Positions 26,063-33,800 of a stretch of 64,000 nucleotides of DNA are shown piece by piece. The stretch lies in assembly GCF_900119075.1 (NCBI RefSeq), contig NZ_FPIP01000004.1:245299-309298 (forward strand), given 5' to 3'. Origin of the DNA: Ruminococcus flavefaciens (lineage in GTDB: Bacteria > Bacillota > Clostridia > Oscillospirales > Ruminococcaceae). The notes under the pieces are model-generated. The model had not been told where the DNA came from. It was given only the letters and a program-made list of their open reading frames with translations, and searched no databases. The position numbers and the translations under genes are program-made. Position 1 is the first letter of the stretch. Each line of letters begins with the position of its first letter.

Positions 26063-26290
26063 TATTTAAGCAAAATATGCAGGAAATATCAATATTTCAA
26101 TAATCGAAAAAGAAATGCTATACCAGAAATAGTTTTCATTCAGAATAATTCTATTCCACTCATTTATTCCACACGAAAAGTATAAAAGGCTATAAATAGG
26201 CGAAAATAGCCATTTAAAAATATTCGAATCCCTCTCTGTCCGCTCTTTTAAGAAGCCTGTATTTAGCAGAAAACGCTAAATACAGGCTTT
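26063..26290 (+). repeat. Repeat family A, copy 3, with terminator
   Basis: An open, start-less frame (26063-26185) ends NNSIPLIYSTRKV, then GGCTATAAATAGGC, then TTCGAATCCCTC (from 26223) and TCTGTCCGC, which have the form of the T-loop, T-stem and acceptor strand of a serine tRNA. A perfect 15-bp hairpin with T-run follows (26253-26267 / 26275-26289). Part of an ~870-base gene-free gap (25687-26557); the first half of that gap (25800-26040) shows only AT-rich sequence. Confidence 0.65.
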
Positions 26291-26339
26291 TCTGCTGTCT
26301 ATGCAAATGCAGTCAAAAATGCGCGTGTGATAATGAAAA

Positions 26340-26514
26340 TGCATAAAATCACACGAAAATGCAGGGTCAGTCACACGAAAAATCACACGAATAAACCTGA
26401 AAGGCTGTTCTAATTCTATGCAAAGCTCGTCTGTCAAAGACGAGCTTTTGATTTTACACAAGACGAAAGGCAGCATAACGATACAAAAAAGGCCGGCTCC
26501 ATACGGAGCTGGCC
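26340..26514 (+). repeat. Repeat family B, copy 3, with two hairpins
   Basis: Several TCACACGAA units, then hairpins AAAGCTCGTCT/AGACGAGCTTT (26422-26448) and GGCCGGCTCC-ATAC-GGAGCTGGCC (26491-26514) followed by TTTTTA. GACGAAAGGCAGCATAACGATA between them matches the other B copies. The last hairpin can terminate transcription arriving from either side. Confidence 0.6.
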
Positions 26515-26557
26515 TTTTTATAATTTCATATTTGTTGTTGCTAATGATAGGTATATT

Positions 26558-28069
26558 TTACCAGTTTTCATATCGTTTTCCTGTATGCAACGCTGTCATT
26601 CTCTGCATCTCCTCATCTGTCAGTTCAAAGTCGAATACGCTGATGTTTTCAAGGATATGATCAGGATTCTGCGAACCAGGTATCGTAATATATCCTGCCT
26701 GCAAATGCCAGCGAAGGATTATCTGAGCTGAAGTCTTTCCGTGAGCTTCGGCGATCTCCATGATTGTTTCATTTTCAAACAAATCCTGCGTATGACCTCT
26801 TCCGCCGAATGGATACCATGATTCGACTACTGTCCCATACTTTGATACATATTCTTTGAATTCCGTATTCTGATAGAAAGGGTGGTTCTCATTCTGTACC
26901 ACCGCAGGTTTGATATTCTCACCTGCAGTAACACGCTCGTATTCTTCCGGAGTATAATAATTGGAAATACCGATACTGCGGAGCTTTCCGTCTCTTACGC
27001 CTTGACACAAAGCCTTATAGACCTCCGTATCATTGCTGCCGGGCTGATGTATCAGCATAAGATCAATGTAATCAACGTTTAGTCTTTTAAGGGAATCGTC
27101 TATAGACTGATATGCCCTCTCATAATTGGAGGGCATTACTTTTGTTGTGATGAAAACATCTTCACGTTTGACTATACCTTCGGATACAGCTCTTTTCAGA
27201 CCGTTGCCTACGCCTGTTTCGTTGCCGTAATACTGAGCCGTGTCGATAAGACGATAACCGTCTTTCAATGCTGTATAGACTGATTCTTCAACTGTTTCAT
27301 CGTCCTGCGTCCAGGTACCGAGCCCGAGTATTGGCATTTCATAGCCGCTGTTCAGCAATACGGTCTTGCTGTCAAAATCAAATTCTGTTTTCATATTTTT
27401 CTGTTCAAGTATCTTTTTTCTCATCAGAACTATATCAAAGGTACTCCATATACCATCATTATCAAGATCATAATGTTTATCTGTCAGGTCATTTTCTATT
27501 GGTTTCCCAAGGATAAAATCGCTGAGATTGCGTATATCATGCACTGTATATATGACCTTTGTGGGGGCGAGCTGAAAAGAAACAGTTACTCCGCCGCTTC
27601 CAAGTGCATCTGTCAATCCGGTTGTATCCTTGATATGACCAATCTTAGTGTAGGTGTATGATGTGTCAAAGCTCTTGTAGAAAACAACAAGGCAGTTATC
27701 ACCATACAGCATAATATCACCTGCAGTTATCCTACCGACTTTTTCTGGAGCTGACGGTAATTTCGAATCAAGATAATAATACTTCTCATTGCTGTTAAGT
27801 TCTGACATATCAAGTGTCATGGGCAGAAACTCCTTCAATGCTGTAACGGTATCATTATTTTCAAGCGTGATCTGAAACTCTTTATCTCCGACAGAAATGT
27901 TCATGATAGGCTCGGATTCTTTCACTGACTGTTGTTTAAATTCCGTAGCAGTGGCTGTTATGGAACTTCCTTTGTTTGTTGGTAAGGCGTCTTCATATGC
28001 TCCGCAGCCGCTGAACATAAGCATGACAACAGAAAAAAGAAATGATGTAAACAATCTATTTTTCATCAT
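26558..28069 (-). CDS. Lipoprotein fusion: cyclophilin-like domain - dockerin - aldo/keto reductase
   Basis: 503 aa. Lipoprotein signal with lipobox LMFSGC (Cys22), so the protein is exported and anchored. Residues about 55-168 resemble the cyclophilin-like fold family of gut Firmicutes (ALKEFLPMTLDMSEL, GDIMLYGDNCLVVFYKSF). Residues about 175-222 are a dockerin-like module (IRNLSDFILGKP, HYDLDNDGIWSTFDIVLMRKK). Residues about 228-503 are a complete aldo/keto reductase with tetrad Asp and Tyr in RLIDTAQYYGNETG, Lys in FITTKVMPS and His in LMLIHQPGSN. Reductases of this family are normally cytoplasmic and NADPH-dependent. Last gene of the operon, overlapping the acetyltransferase by 14 bases. 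I see no frameshift at the domain borders. Confidence 0.88.
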   Translation of the reverse strand: MMKNRLFTSFLFSVVMLMFSGCGAYEDALPTNKGSSITATATEFKQQSVKESEPIMNISVGDKEFQITLENNDTVTALKEFLPMTLDMSELNSNEKYYYLDSKLPSAPEKVGRITAGDIMLYGDNCLVVFYKSFDTSYTYTKIGHIKDTTGLTDALGSGGVTVSFQLAPTKVIYTVHDIRNLSDFILGKPIENDLTDKHYDLDNDGIWSTFDIVLMRKKILEQKNMKTEFDFDSKTVLLNSGYEMPILGLGTWTQDDETVEESVYTALKDGYRLIDTAQYYGNETGVGNGLKRAVSEGIVKREDVFITTKVMPSNYERAYQSIDDSLKRLNVDYIDLMLIHQPGSNDTEVYKALCQGVRDGKLRSIGISNYYTPEEYERVTAGENIKPAVVQNENHPFYQNTEFKEYVSKYGTVVESWYPFGGRGHTQDLFENETIMEIAEAHGKTSAQIILRWHLQAGYITIPGSQNPDHILENISVFDFELTDEEMQRMTALHTGKRYENW

Positions 28070-28625
28070 ATATACTCCTTATCACTTTCGCTGGACTTCC
28101 GACTGCTATCATATTTTCAGGAATATCCCTTGTCACCACCGAACCTGCACCGATGACAGCATTATCTCCGATCGTAACTCCCGGAAGAACTGTTGAGTTA
28201 GATCCTATCCAGACATTTTTGCCGATATGTATAGGCTTTGGTATCAGGTCATGGCGTTCTTCGGGAAGCAGTCCGTGATTAAGCGTTGCAAGCACCGTAT
28301 TATGACCAACCAGTGCACCGTCACCGATGTAAATGCCGCCTTGATCCTGAAACTTACAACCCGAATTGATGAACACGCCCTTGCCAAGATGAATATTCTT
28401 TCCGCAATCGGTGAAGAACGGCGGGAAAAGTCCGACCTCGACGGGCTCGCCGATAAGTTCCGACATAAGCTCGTTTATCTCATCGGGCGTATGATAACGG
28501 CTGTTGATCTCCATTGTGATGCGGATAGCCTCTTGACTCAGCCTGTGCATAGTCTGATGAACACCGCACTCTGACGTGACCTGTCTGCCACTGTTTATGT
28601 ATTCGAGAAATTCAGATGTTGTCAT
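28056..28625 (-). CDS. Maltose/galactoside-type sugar O-acetyltransferase
   Basis: 189 aa left-handed beta-helix acetyltransferase that uses acetyl-CoA. Hexapeptide repeats run through the second half: GKNIHLGKGVFINSGCKF, KPIHIGKNVWIGSNSTVLPG and VTIGDNAVIGAGSVVTRDIP; the catalytic His lies in LNHGLLPEER. N-terminal mac-like segment is present. Its start overlaps the end of the metallo-hydrolase gene by four bases (ATGA-type). Acceptor sugar unknown. Confidence 0.9.
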   Translation of the reverse strand: MTTSEFLEYINSGRQVTSECGVHQTMHRLSQEAIRITMEINSRYHTPDEINELMSELIGEPVEVGLFPPFFTDCGKNIHLGKGVFINSGCKFQDQGGIYIGDGALVGHNTVLATLNHGLLPEERHDLIPKPIHIGKNVWIGSNSTVLPGVTIGDNAVIGAGSVVTRDIPENMIAVGSPAKVIRSIYDEK

Positions 28626-29718
28626 TTATATTCCTCCCACCAATGCTCGGTAAATGAAGCTATATTATCATAGTTCACGGTCTGACCTATCCTCGGCGTT
28701 GCAATGCTCACGCCCTGCTCGTCTGCCGCTTTTACAGCTCTCTGCGGCGGTTCGTCCCAGGCGTGATTTGAGAGTGAATATGCGCCCCAGTGAACGGGTA
28801 TCAGCCAATTTGCGTGAACGTCCTTTGCAGCCTGCACTGTTTCTTCGGGGAACATATGGGTAGTTGCCCAACCTTTGTCATATTGTCCTGAATCGGCAAG
28901 CATTAGATCGGGCGCTCCCAATTTGTCATATACCTGTTCAAACAGATCGTAATAGCCCGTATCGCCCGTGTAATAGAAATTGTGAGAGCTGTCCTTGATA
29001 TAAAGTCCGCCCCATAACGTGGCATTGTTTTTCAGCGGATTTCTTCCCGTGTAGTGTTCCGCAGGGGTGTAATGCCTTCAAGCTCGAGCTCCTCCCACCA
29101 GTACAGCGGGTGCAGCTTGCTTTCGTCAACGCCCCAGCCTTTCAGTATCACATCAATACCGAGGGGAACGATATAATTGCTTACCTTACTGTCTATTGCC
29201 TTGATCGTGTTGTAGTCAAGGTGATCGTAATGGTCGTGGGATATGAAAAGCACATCTGTTTCGGGAACGCTGTCTGTATCGAGGGCATACTCTGCAAATC
29301 TTGCCGGACCTGCAAAGCTTACGGGCGAAGCCCTGTCACTCATTATGGGATCAATGAGAATATTCTTATCGTTCATTTGCAGCAGAGAAGAAGAATGACC
29401 GAGCCATGTGATCTTCATTTCTCCCGACTTTGCACGTTCAATGCTTTCGGGCGTTTCGGCAGGCAGCTTATTTTCTGGAACGTTCCTATCACTCTTTGGC
29501 GAGGCTTCACCTGTCATGACTTCAAAGTCAAGTTCGTTATGGAACTGCTTTTCATAGTACAGATCGGTTTTTGCTCCATATTCTTTTTGCTTTTCCTTAT
29601 CGGGTGTATCTCCTACGGAAGGATAAAATTCAAGGAACAGCAGACCGATAACAAGTATCGCAGCAATGATGATGACGATTATCAGGAGTACCTTTCCGCA
29701 AATTTTCAGTATCTTCAT
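28622..29718 (-). pseudogene. MBL-fold metallo-hydrolase (NAPE-PLD type), frameshifted
   Basis: N-terminal membrane helix (ILLIIVIIIAAILVIGLLFLE), then TWLGHSSSLLQMNDKNILID and the zinc motif SHDHYDHLD, typical of the UlaG/NAPE-PLD-like MBL hydrolases. Frame breaks at a run of four C (minus strand; plus-strand GGGG at 29064-29067). Upstream frame ends in LRNTTREEIR; the other frame continues PAEHYTGRNPLKNNATLWGG through GLYIKDSSHNFYYTGDTGYY to a normal C-terminus PVHWGAYSLSNHAWDEP. One missing base explains it. Either a recent pseudogene or a homopolymer sequencing error. Fully embedded in the redox operon. Confidence 0.88.
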
Positions 29719-29740
29719 AAGATCACACCCTTCATGGAAT

Positions 29741-30283
29741 TTATACGTTTCTGCCTAACTCATAGGCTGCCTTTAAGTATTCTTCACTCTGCTCCGCTTC
29801 GGCAGGGACGTTGAGACCGCCGCCTGAAAGCACTTTTACAAGTCTTGCTTTCTCAAAGCAGTCCACCCAGCCCTGCAAGCCGCCCTTAGCTGTCTGACAG
29901 ACCTCATCGCCGTCCTCAGCAGAGGCAGTGATAAGATACACATCTCTGAACTTGTAGTCGGACGGATAAAGCGGATTACAGCGGTCAAGCAAGGTCTTGA
30001 GCTGACCGCAAAGCTCATAGTAGTAGATCGGATTTGCAAAGATAAGCACCTCGGCATTGCCGACTTTCTCGCATATTTCCGAGGCATCGTCCCTGATAAC
30101 ACACTGCATTGTTTTCTGACAGGCAAGACAGCCCTTGCAGAAATTCAGTGTTTTGTCTTTCAGCGTGATGAATTCTACATCGTGACCTGCGTCCTCTGCG
30201 CCCTTTGCCGCCTGTCGGGCAAGTATTTCGGAATTGCTTTTGTTACGCAGACTTGATGATATTACAAGTACCTTTTTAGCCAT
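29741..30283 (-). CDS. Flavodoxin-family NADPH-dependent FMN reductase
   Basis: 180 aa. VLVISSSLRNKSNSEILARQAAKG is the FMN phosphate-binding loop; a Cys pair in FCKGCLACQKTMQCVIRDD and the segment FANPIYYYELCGQLKTLLDR are typical of the flavodoxin/iron-sulfur flavoprotein-like reductases. Resembles the proteins at 42384 and 43026. Lies 11 bases behind the alpha/beta hydrolase and 22 bases ahead of the metallo-hydrolase, clearly co-transcribed. Confidence 0.9.
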   Translation of the reverse strand: MAKKVLVISSSLRNKSNSEILARQAAKGAEDAGHDVEFITLKDKTLNFCKGCLACQKTMQCVIRDDASEICEKVGNAEVLIFANPIYYYELCGQLKTLLDRCNPLYPSDYKFRDVYLITASAEDGDEVCQTAKGGLQGWVDCFEKARLVKVLSGGGLNVPAEAEQSEEYLKAAYELGRNV

Positions 30284-30294
30284 AGTTCTGCTCC

Positions 30295-31482
30295 TTATTT
30301 CAGATATTCACGGTAGAAAGCCTCGATCTTGTCAAACGGGATTGCGTCTTTTCCACCGCCGTCATAGAGGTCTGTGTGAACCGCATCAGGAATGATCATG
30401 AGTTCCTTATTGTCAGCATATTTGCTGTCCTTAGTCATAGCTTCATAAGCGTCTCTGCTAAAATAGCATGAATGGGCTTTTTCACCGTGGATAAGGAGAA
30501 CAGCGCTTCTTATTTCGTTGCTGTAGGTATTGATAGGCTGATTGATGAATGACATACAGCCTATTGAATTCCAGCCATCGTTTGAATTAAGTGAACGACT
30601 GTGGTATGCTCTGCCCTTGTAATACTCGCTGTAGTCCTTTACATAAAACGGAACATCCTCAGGCACCGGAAGAGGCAGACAACCGCCACCGCGTACATAT
30701 TCTCCTGAAGCATAGTCTTTTGTACGCTGTGCGTTAAGAGCTTCTTTCGTCGCAAAACGTGATTCTTCGTTATCGCCTTCATCAAAATAACCATTTGCAT
30801 TGACTCTGGACATATCATACATTGTAGCTGTAACAGTTGCCTTGATACGTGTGTCAAGTGCTGCAGTATTTATCGCCATGCCGCCCCAGCCACAGATTCC
30901 GCAGATTCCTATCTTATCAGGATCAACATTATCCTGTACTGAAAGGAAATCAACTGCTGCCTGAAAGTCCTCTGTATTTATATCAGGAGAAGCCATGTAT
31001 CTTGGCTGACCTCCGCTTTCTCCCGTAAAGGAAGGATCAAAAGCGATAGTCAGGAAACCACGCTCCGCAAGTGTCTGTGCATAAAGGCCGCTGCATTGTT
31101 CCTTGACTGCGCCAAAAGGTCCGCATACTGCGATAGCAGCTAATTTCCCGTCGGAGTTCTTCGGAGTATACATATCAGCCGCAAGTGTAATTCCATATCT
31201 ATTGTGGAAAGTAACCTTCTGATGTTCAACCTTGTCAGACTTCGGGAAAGTTTTGTCCCATTCCTTTGTAAGTGTAAGATTTTCCATGTAATTCATTGCA
31301 TTTCCTCCTTTTTCTGTCAAATCAGTAATGAGCTGTTCGGTTGGATCAGCTTCTGTCTGTGAGCTTTTAGGCGTATCAACGTTATTCTGTGTAGAATTGT
31401 TCTGAGAATTGCCGCATCCTGTAAGTAATGCAGTACATAGGCAGATCATTATAGTCGCTAATCTGATCTTTTTTTGTTTCAT
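30295..31482 (-). CDS. Lipoprotein alpha/beta hydrolase, dienelactone-hydrolase-like
   Basis: 395 aa. Signal peptide with lipobox ALLTGC followed by a Ser/Gln/Thr-rich linker, so membrane-anchored outside the cell. Hydrolase motifs: oxyanion region AAIAVCGPFGAVKEQ, nucleophile elbow KIGICGICGWGGMAIN with Cys in place of Ser (as in dienelactone hydrolases), acid region VLLIHGEKAHSCYFSRDAYEAM and catalytic His in DAVHTDLYDGG. Substrate could be an ester or lactone; unknown. Second gene of the operon. Confidence 0.88.
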   Translation of the reverse strand: MKQKKIRLATIMICLCTALLTGCGNSQNNSTQNNVDTPKSSQTEADPTEQLITDLTEKGGNAMNYMENLTLTKEWDKTFPKSDKVEHQKVTFHNRYGITLAADMYTPKNSDGKLAAIAVCGPFGAVKEQCSGLYAQTLAERGFLTIAFDPSFTGESGGQPRYMASPDINTEDFQAAVDFLSVQDNVDPDKIGICGICGWGGMAINTAALDTRIKATVTATMYDMSRVNANGYFDEGDNEESRFATKEALNAQRTKDYASGEYVRGGGCLPLPVPEDVPFYVKDYSEYYKGRAYHSRSLNSNDGWNSIGCMSFINQPINTYSNEIRSAVLLIHGEKAHSCYFSRDAYEAMTKDSKYADNKELMIIPDAVHTDLYDGGGKDAIPFDKIEAFYREYLK

Positions 31483-31531
31483 AATAATACTCCTTTTAAG
31501 TGATGCGATACGTAAAGCTTTACTGATATGA

Positions 31532-31756
31532 TCATGATCGTTTCATCGTGTGAGTGAAGTAGTCAAGGCAGTCGATACAATAATTATATTTATGGACTCT
31601 ATCGAGCAGTGAAAGTCTGTGCTTTGTAATCAGCTTATCAAGTGCTGTGTACTGTTTCTGTTCGATCAGCTTTATACACTCAGATATCTCGGCTTCTGAC
31701 ATACCTGCATCGGTCAGGTTGCGCCTTATTCTGAACAGGTCCATTTTGTCTGCCAT
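31532..31756 (-). CDS. Small hypothetical protein, first gene of the redox operon
   Basis: 74 aa from ATG 31756 with GGGAGGTG seven bases upstream; an in-frame GTG at 31765 overlaps that site. Predicted mostly helical: MDLFRIRRNLTDAGMSEAE, ISECIKLIEQKQYTALDKLI, ending with KYNYCIDCLDYFTHTMKRS, where a CxxC pair could bind metal or form a disulfide. No family recognised. Its position directly behind the operon promoter suggests a regulatory or accessory role, which is inference. Confidence 0.75.
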   Translation of the reverse strand: MADKMDLFRIRRNLTDAGMSEAEISECIKLIEQKQYTALDKLITKHRLSLLDRVHKYNYCIDCLDYFTHTMKRS

Positions 31757-31779
31757 GATGTTCACCTCCCTGTGTTTTC

Positions 31780-31864
31780 ATTCTAACACAGTTAAAGCAA
31801 AATAGCAAATACTTTATAAGCAAATCAAGATATGCTTGACAGGCATATCACAAGATGATATAAT
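31780..31864. promoter_or_regulatory. Divergent promoters and LysR-type operator
   Basis: Plus strand: TTGACA (31836-31841), 17 bases, TATAAT (31859-31864) for the LysR gene. Minus strand: TTGCTA (31803-31808), 17 bases, TAGAAT (31780-31785) for the redox operon. An inverted repeat ATATGC-TTGACAG-GCATAT (31830-31848) covers the plus-strand -35 and lies 22 bases upstream of the minus-strand -35, the standard LysR layout for self-repression and activation of the divergent operon. Confidence 0.82.
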
Positions 31865-31892
31865 ATAGCCATACCCGAAAGGAGGTACGGCT

Positions 31893-32783
31893 ATGGAAAT
31901 TCGTGTATTACGCTATTTTCTTACTATCGCAAGAGAAGGAAGCATCACATCGGCTGCTGAACAACTGCATATCACACAGCCTACGCTGTCAAGACAGATC
32001 AAAGACTTGGAGGATGAGCTTGGACAGAAGTTATTTCATCGAAGCAGCCACAGTATGAAACTGACACAGGAGGGGTTTATATTCCGTAAAAGAGCCGAAG
32101 AAATAGTTGCAATGGTGGACAAGACATCCGCTGAATTTCTTTCTATGGATAAACCGATTGCAGGTGATATCTATATCGGTGGCGGAGAAACTCTTGCAGT
32201 AAGTCTTATTGCTGACCTCATTTCAAAGCTAAGGACGGAATATCCAGATATACGATATCATCTTTACAGTGGCAATGAAGCTGATGTAACTGAACGGCTT
32301 GACCGTGGTTTGCTTGATTTCGGTATTCTTGTTCAGCCTGCAAATGTTACGAAATATGACTATATACACCTGCCTGCCGAAGATATATGGGGAGTTGTTA
32401 TGCGAAAAGACGCTCCTCTTGCAAAAAAGAAAGCTATCGCGAAAGCAGACATTATAGATTTACCGTTGATTTTTTCTCGTCAGGTATTGAACACCAAAAG
32501 CGAAAACAACGCTTTCATTCAATGGTTCGGTGATGATTTTGATAAACTGAATATAGTCACTACTTTCAATTTGATGTATAATGCTGCACTTATGGTAAAA
32601 TCCGGGGTTGGTTACGCTGTAGGTATAGACGGTATAACCAACACAAGTGACGAGAGTGAACTATGCTTCCGTCCGCTTATGCCAAAAATGACTTCGGGGC
32701 TTGATCTAATATGGAAGAAGTATCAGGCTTTTTCGCCTGCAGCTGAGCTGTTTCTTGAAAAATTACGGGATACTTTCGGATGA
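31893..32783 (+). CDS. LysR-family transcriptional regulator
   Basis: 296 aa. DNA-binding domain: VLRYFLTIAREGSITSAAEQ, HITQPTLSRQIKDLEDELG. Effector domain from about residue 90 (GDIYIGGGETLAVSLIADLI). Start behind AAAGGAGG. Divergent from the operon 31756-26558, which it very probably regulates. Different from the LysR at 18625, although both adjoin flavodoxin and aldo/keto reductase genes. Confidence 0.93.
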   Translation: MEIRVLRYFLTIAREGSITSAAEQLHITQPTLSRQIKDLEDELGQKLFHRSSHSMKLTQEGFIFRKRAEEIVAMVDKTSAEFLSMDKPIAGDIYIGGGETLAVSLIADLISKLRTEYPDIRYHLYSGNEADVTERLDRGLLDFGILVQPANVTKYDYIHLPAEDIWGVVMRKDAPLAKKKAIAKADIIDLPLIFSRQVLNTKSENNAFIQWFGDDFDKLNIVTTFNLMYNAALMVKSGVGYAVGIDGITNTSDESELCFRPLMPKMTSGLDLIWKKYQAFSPAAELFLEKLRDTFG

Positions 32784-32824
32784 AAGAGATTTGGAGCTGA
32801 CAAAAATGCCGACTCATTCTTAAT

Positions 32825-33097
32825 TCACATATACTTCTCTTCATATCCCATAATGTGGCGATATATCACATTACCCTAAAAATGAAAGTATTCGCATTGC
32901 AGTTTCGTGTACAGCAAAAACAGGTGTAATGCACACGGAATGCACACGGAATGCACACGACTGAAAGGCAGTATAATGATATTAAGAGAAGCCAGCTCCC
33001 TCGCGGGAGCTGTTGTTCTGAAAATACATATTGTATCCACAAAGACCATCTGGTGTGCCGATTCAAATCGGGTGTAATGATCTTCATTGAAAAGTGA
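32825..33097. repeat. Stacked element footprints: resolvase end, repeat B copy 4, recombinase end
   Basis: Gene-free stretch. 32869-32825 (minus): VIYRHIMGYEEKYM, a decayed copy of the resolvase end NTFYRRVKEYERK. 32900-33020 (plus): repeat B with three TGCACACG units and hairpin AGCTCCC-TCGC-GGGAGCT (32994-33011). 33062-33097 (plus): FKSGVMIFIEK and stop, matching the large recombinase end at 42041-42226. A degenerate hairpin CGCATTACTG/CAGTCATGC follows at about 33110-33136. Three different elements end within 300 bases. Confidence 0.7.
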
Positions 33098-33128
33098 ACA
33101 GATAGAGCAACTCCGCATTACTGGTGAT

Positions 33129-33662
33129 TCAGTCATGCTGTTTTTCCTTTGCGTAATATGTCTCTTTTTTTATTTCCAAGTCAATATCAATCCATGTTTC
33201 ACCGCACAGATTATATTCCTCCCGCACTCCATTTTCTTCAAATCCGACGCTTTTATAGCAATAATATGCCTGCTTGTTGTTTTCAAAGACACCAAGGCTG
33301 ACTGAATCAGCTCCATATATCTCAAATGCAAATTTCAAGCCGAGCGTAATCATCTGTTTTCCATAGCCCGTTCCTCTTTTTGAAGGATTGACAATCACAT
33401 ATCCGAAACGGAGCTTTTTATCATCTTCTTCAGGACGTACTCTTGCAGTAAAGAAGCCGACAAGCCCATTTTCATCAAAAGCAGTAAACGGAAAATACCT
33501 GTCGTTATCTTCTCTGCCTGATGTTGCTTCAAGCAAACGTTTTTCAGTAACAGGATATTCACCCAGAATTCCGGCTGACCACTTATAGAATTCTTCCTCT
33601 TTGTTTGTCCATGTAATAATTGTTTTTGCATCATTTTTTCTGAATGGTCTAAGCCTAAGCAT
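33129..33662 (-). CDS. GNAT-family N-acetyltransferase
   Basis: 177 aa. RimJ/RimL-like acetyltransferase: LRLRPFRKNDAKTIITW at the start, beta-strand LRFGYVIVNPSKRGTGYGKQM with the acetyl-CoA pyrophosphate loop RGTGYG, and SLGVFENNKQAYYCYKSVGF. CAGGAG precedes the ATG. Acceptor (protein or small molecule) unknown. Its 3' end lies next to the recombinase footprint at 33097. Upstream at 33684-33750 a few residues (KWTRAPKSSYIS) look like a relic I cannot identify. Confidence 0.88.
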   Translation of the reverse strand: MLRLRPFRKNDAKTIITWTNKEEEFYKWSAGILGEYPVTEKRLLEATSGREDNDRYFPFTAFDENGLVGFFTARVRPEEDDKKLRFGYVIVNPSKRGTGYGKQMITLGLKFAFEIYGADSVSLGVFENNKQAYYCYKSVGFEENGVREEYNLCGETWIDIDLEIKKETYYAKEKQHD

Positions 33663-33800
33663 TTTTCTGACTCCTGTTCTTTATACTTTTTTCGACAACA
33701 TGCGCTCATCGCTGATGTAAGAGCTTTTCGGCGCTCTTGTCCATTTCATTTATCGGCCATAAAATATACTCCTTTTCAAACTTATCCCGTATGTGCATCA

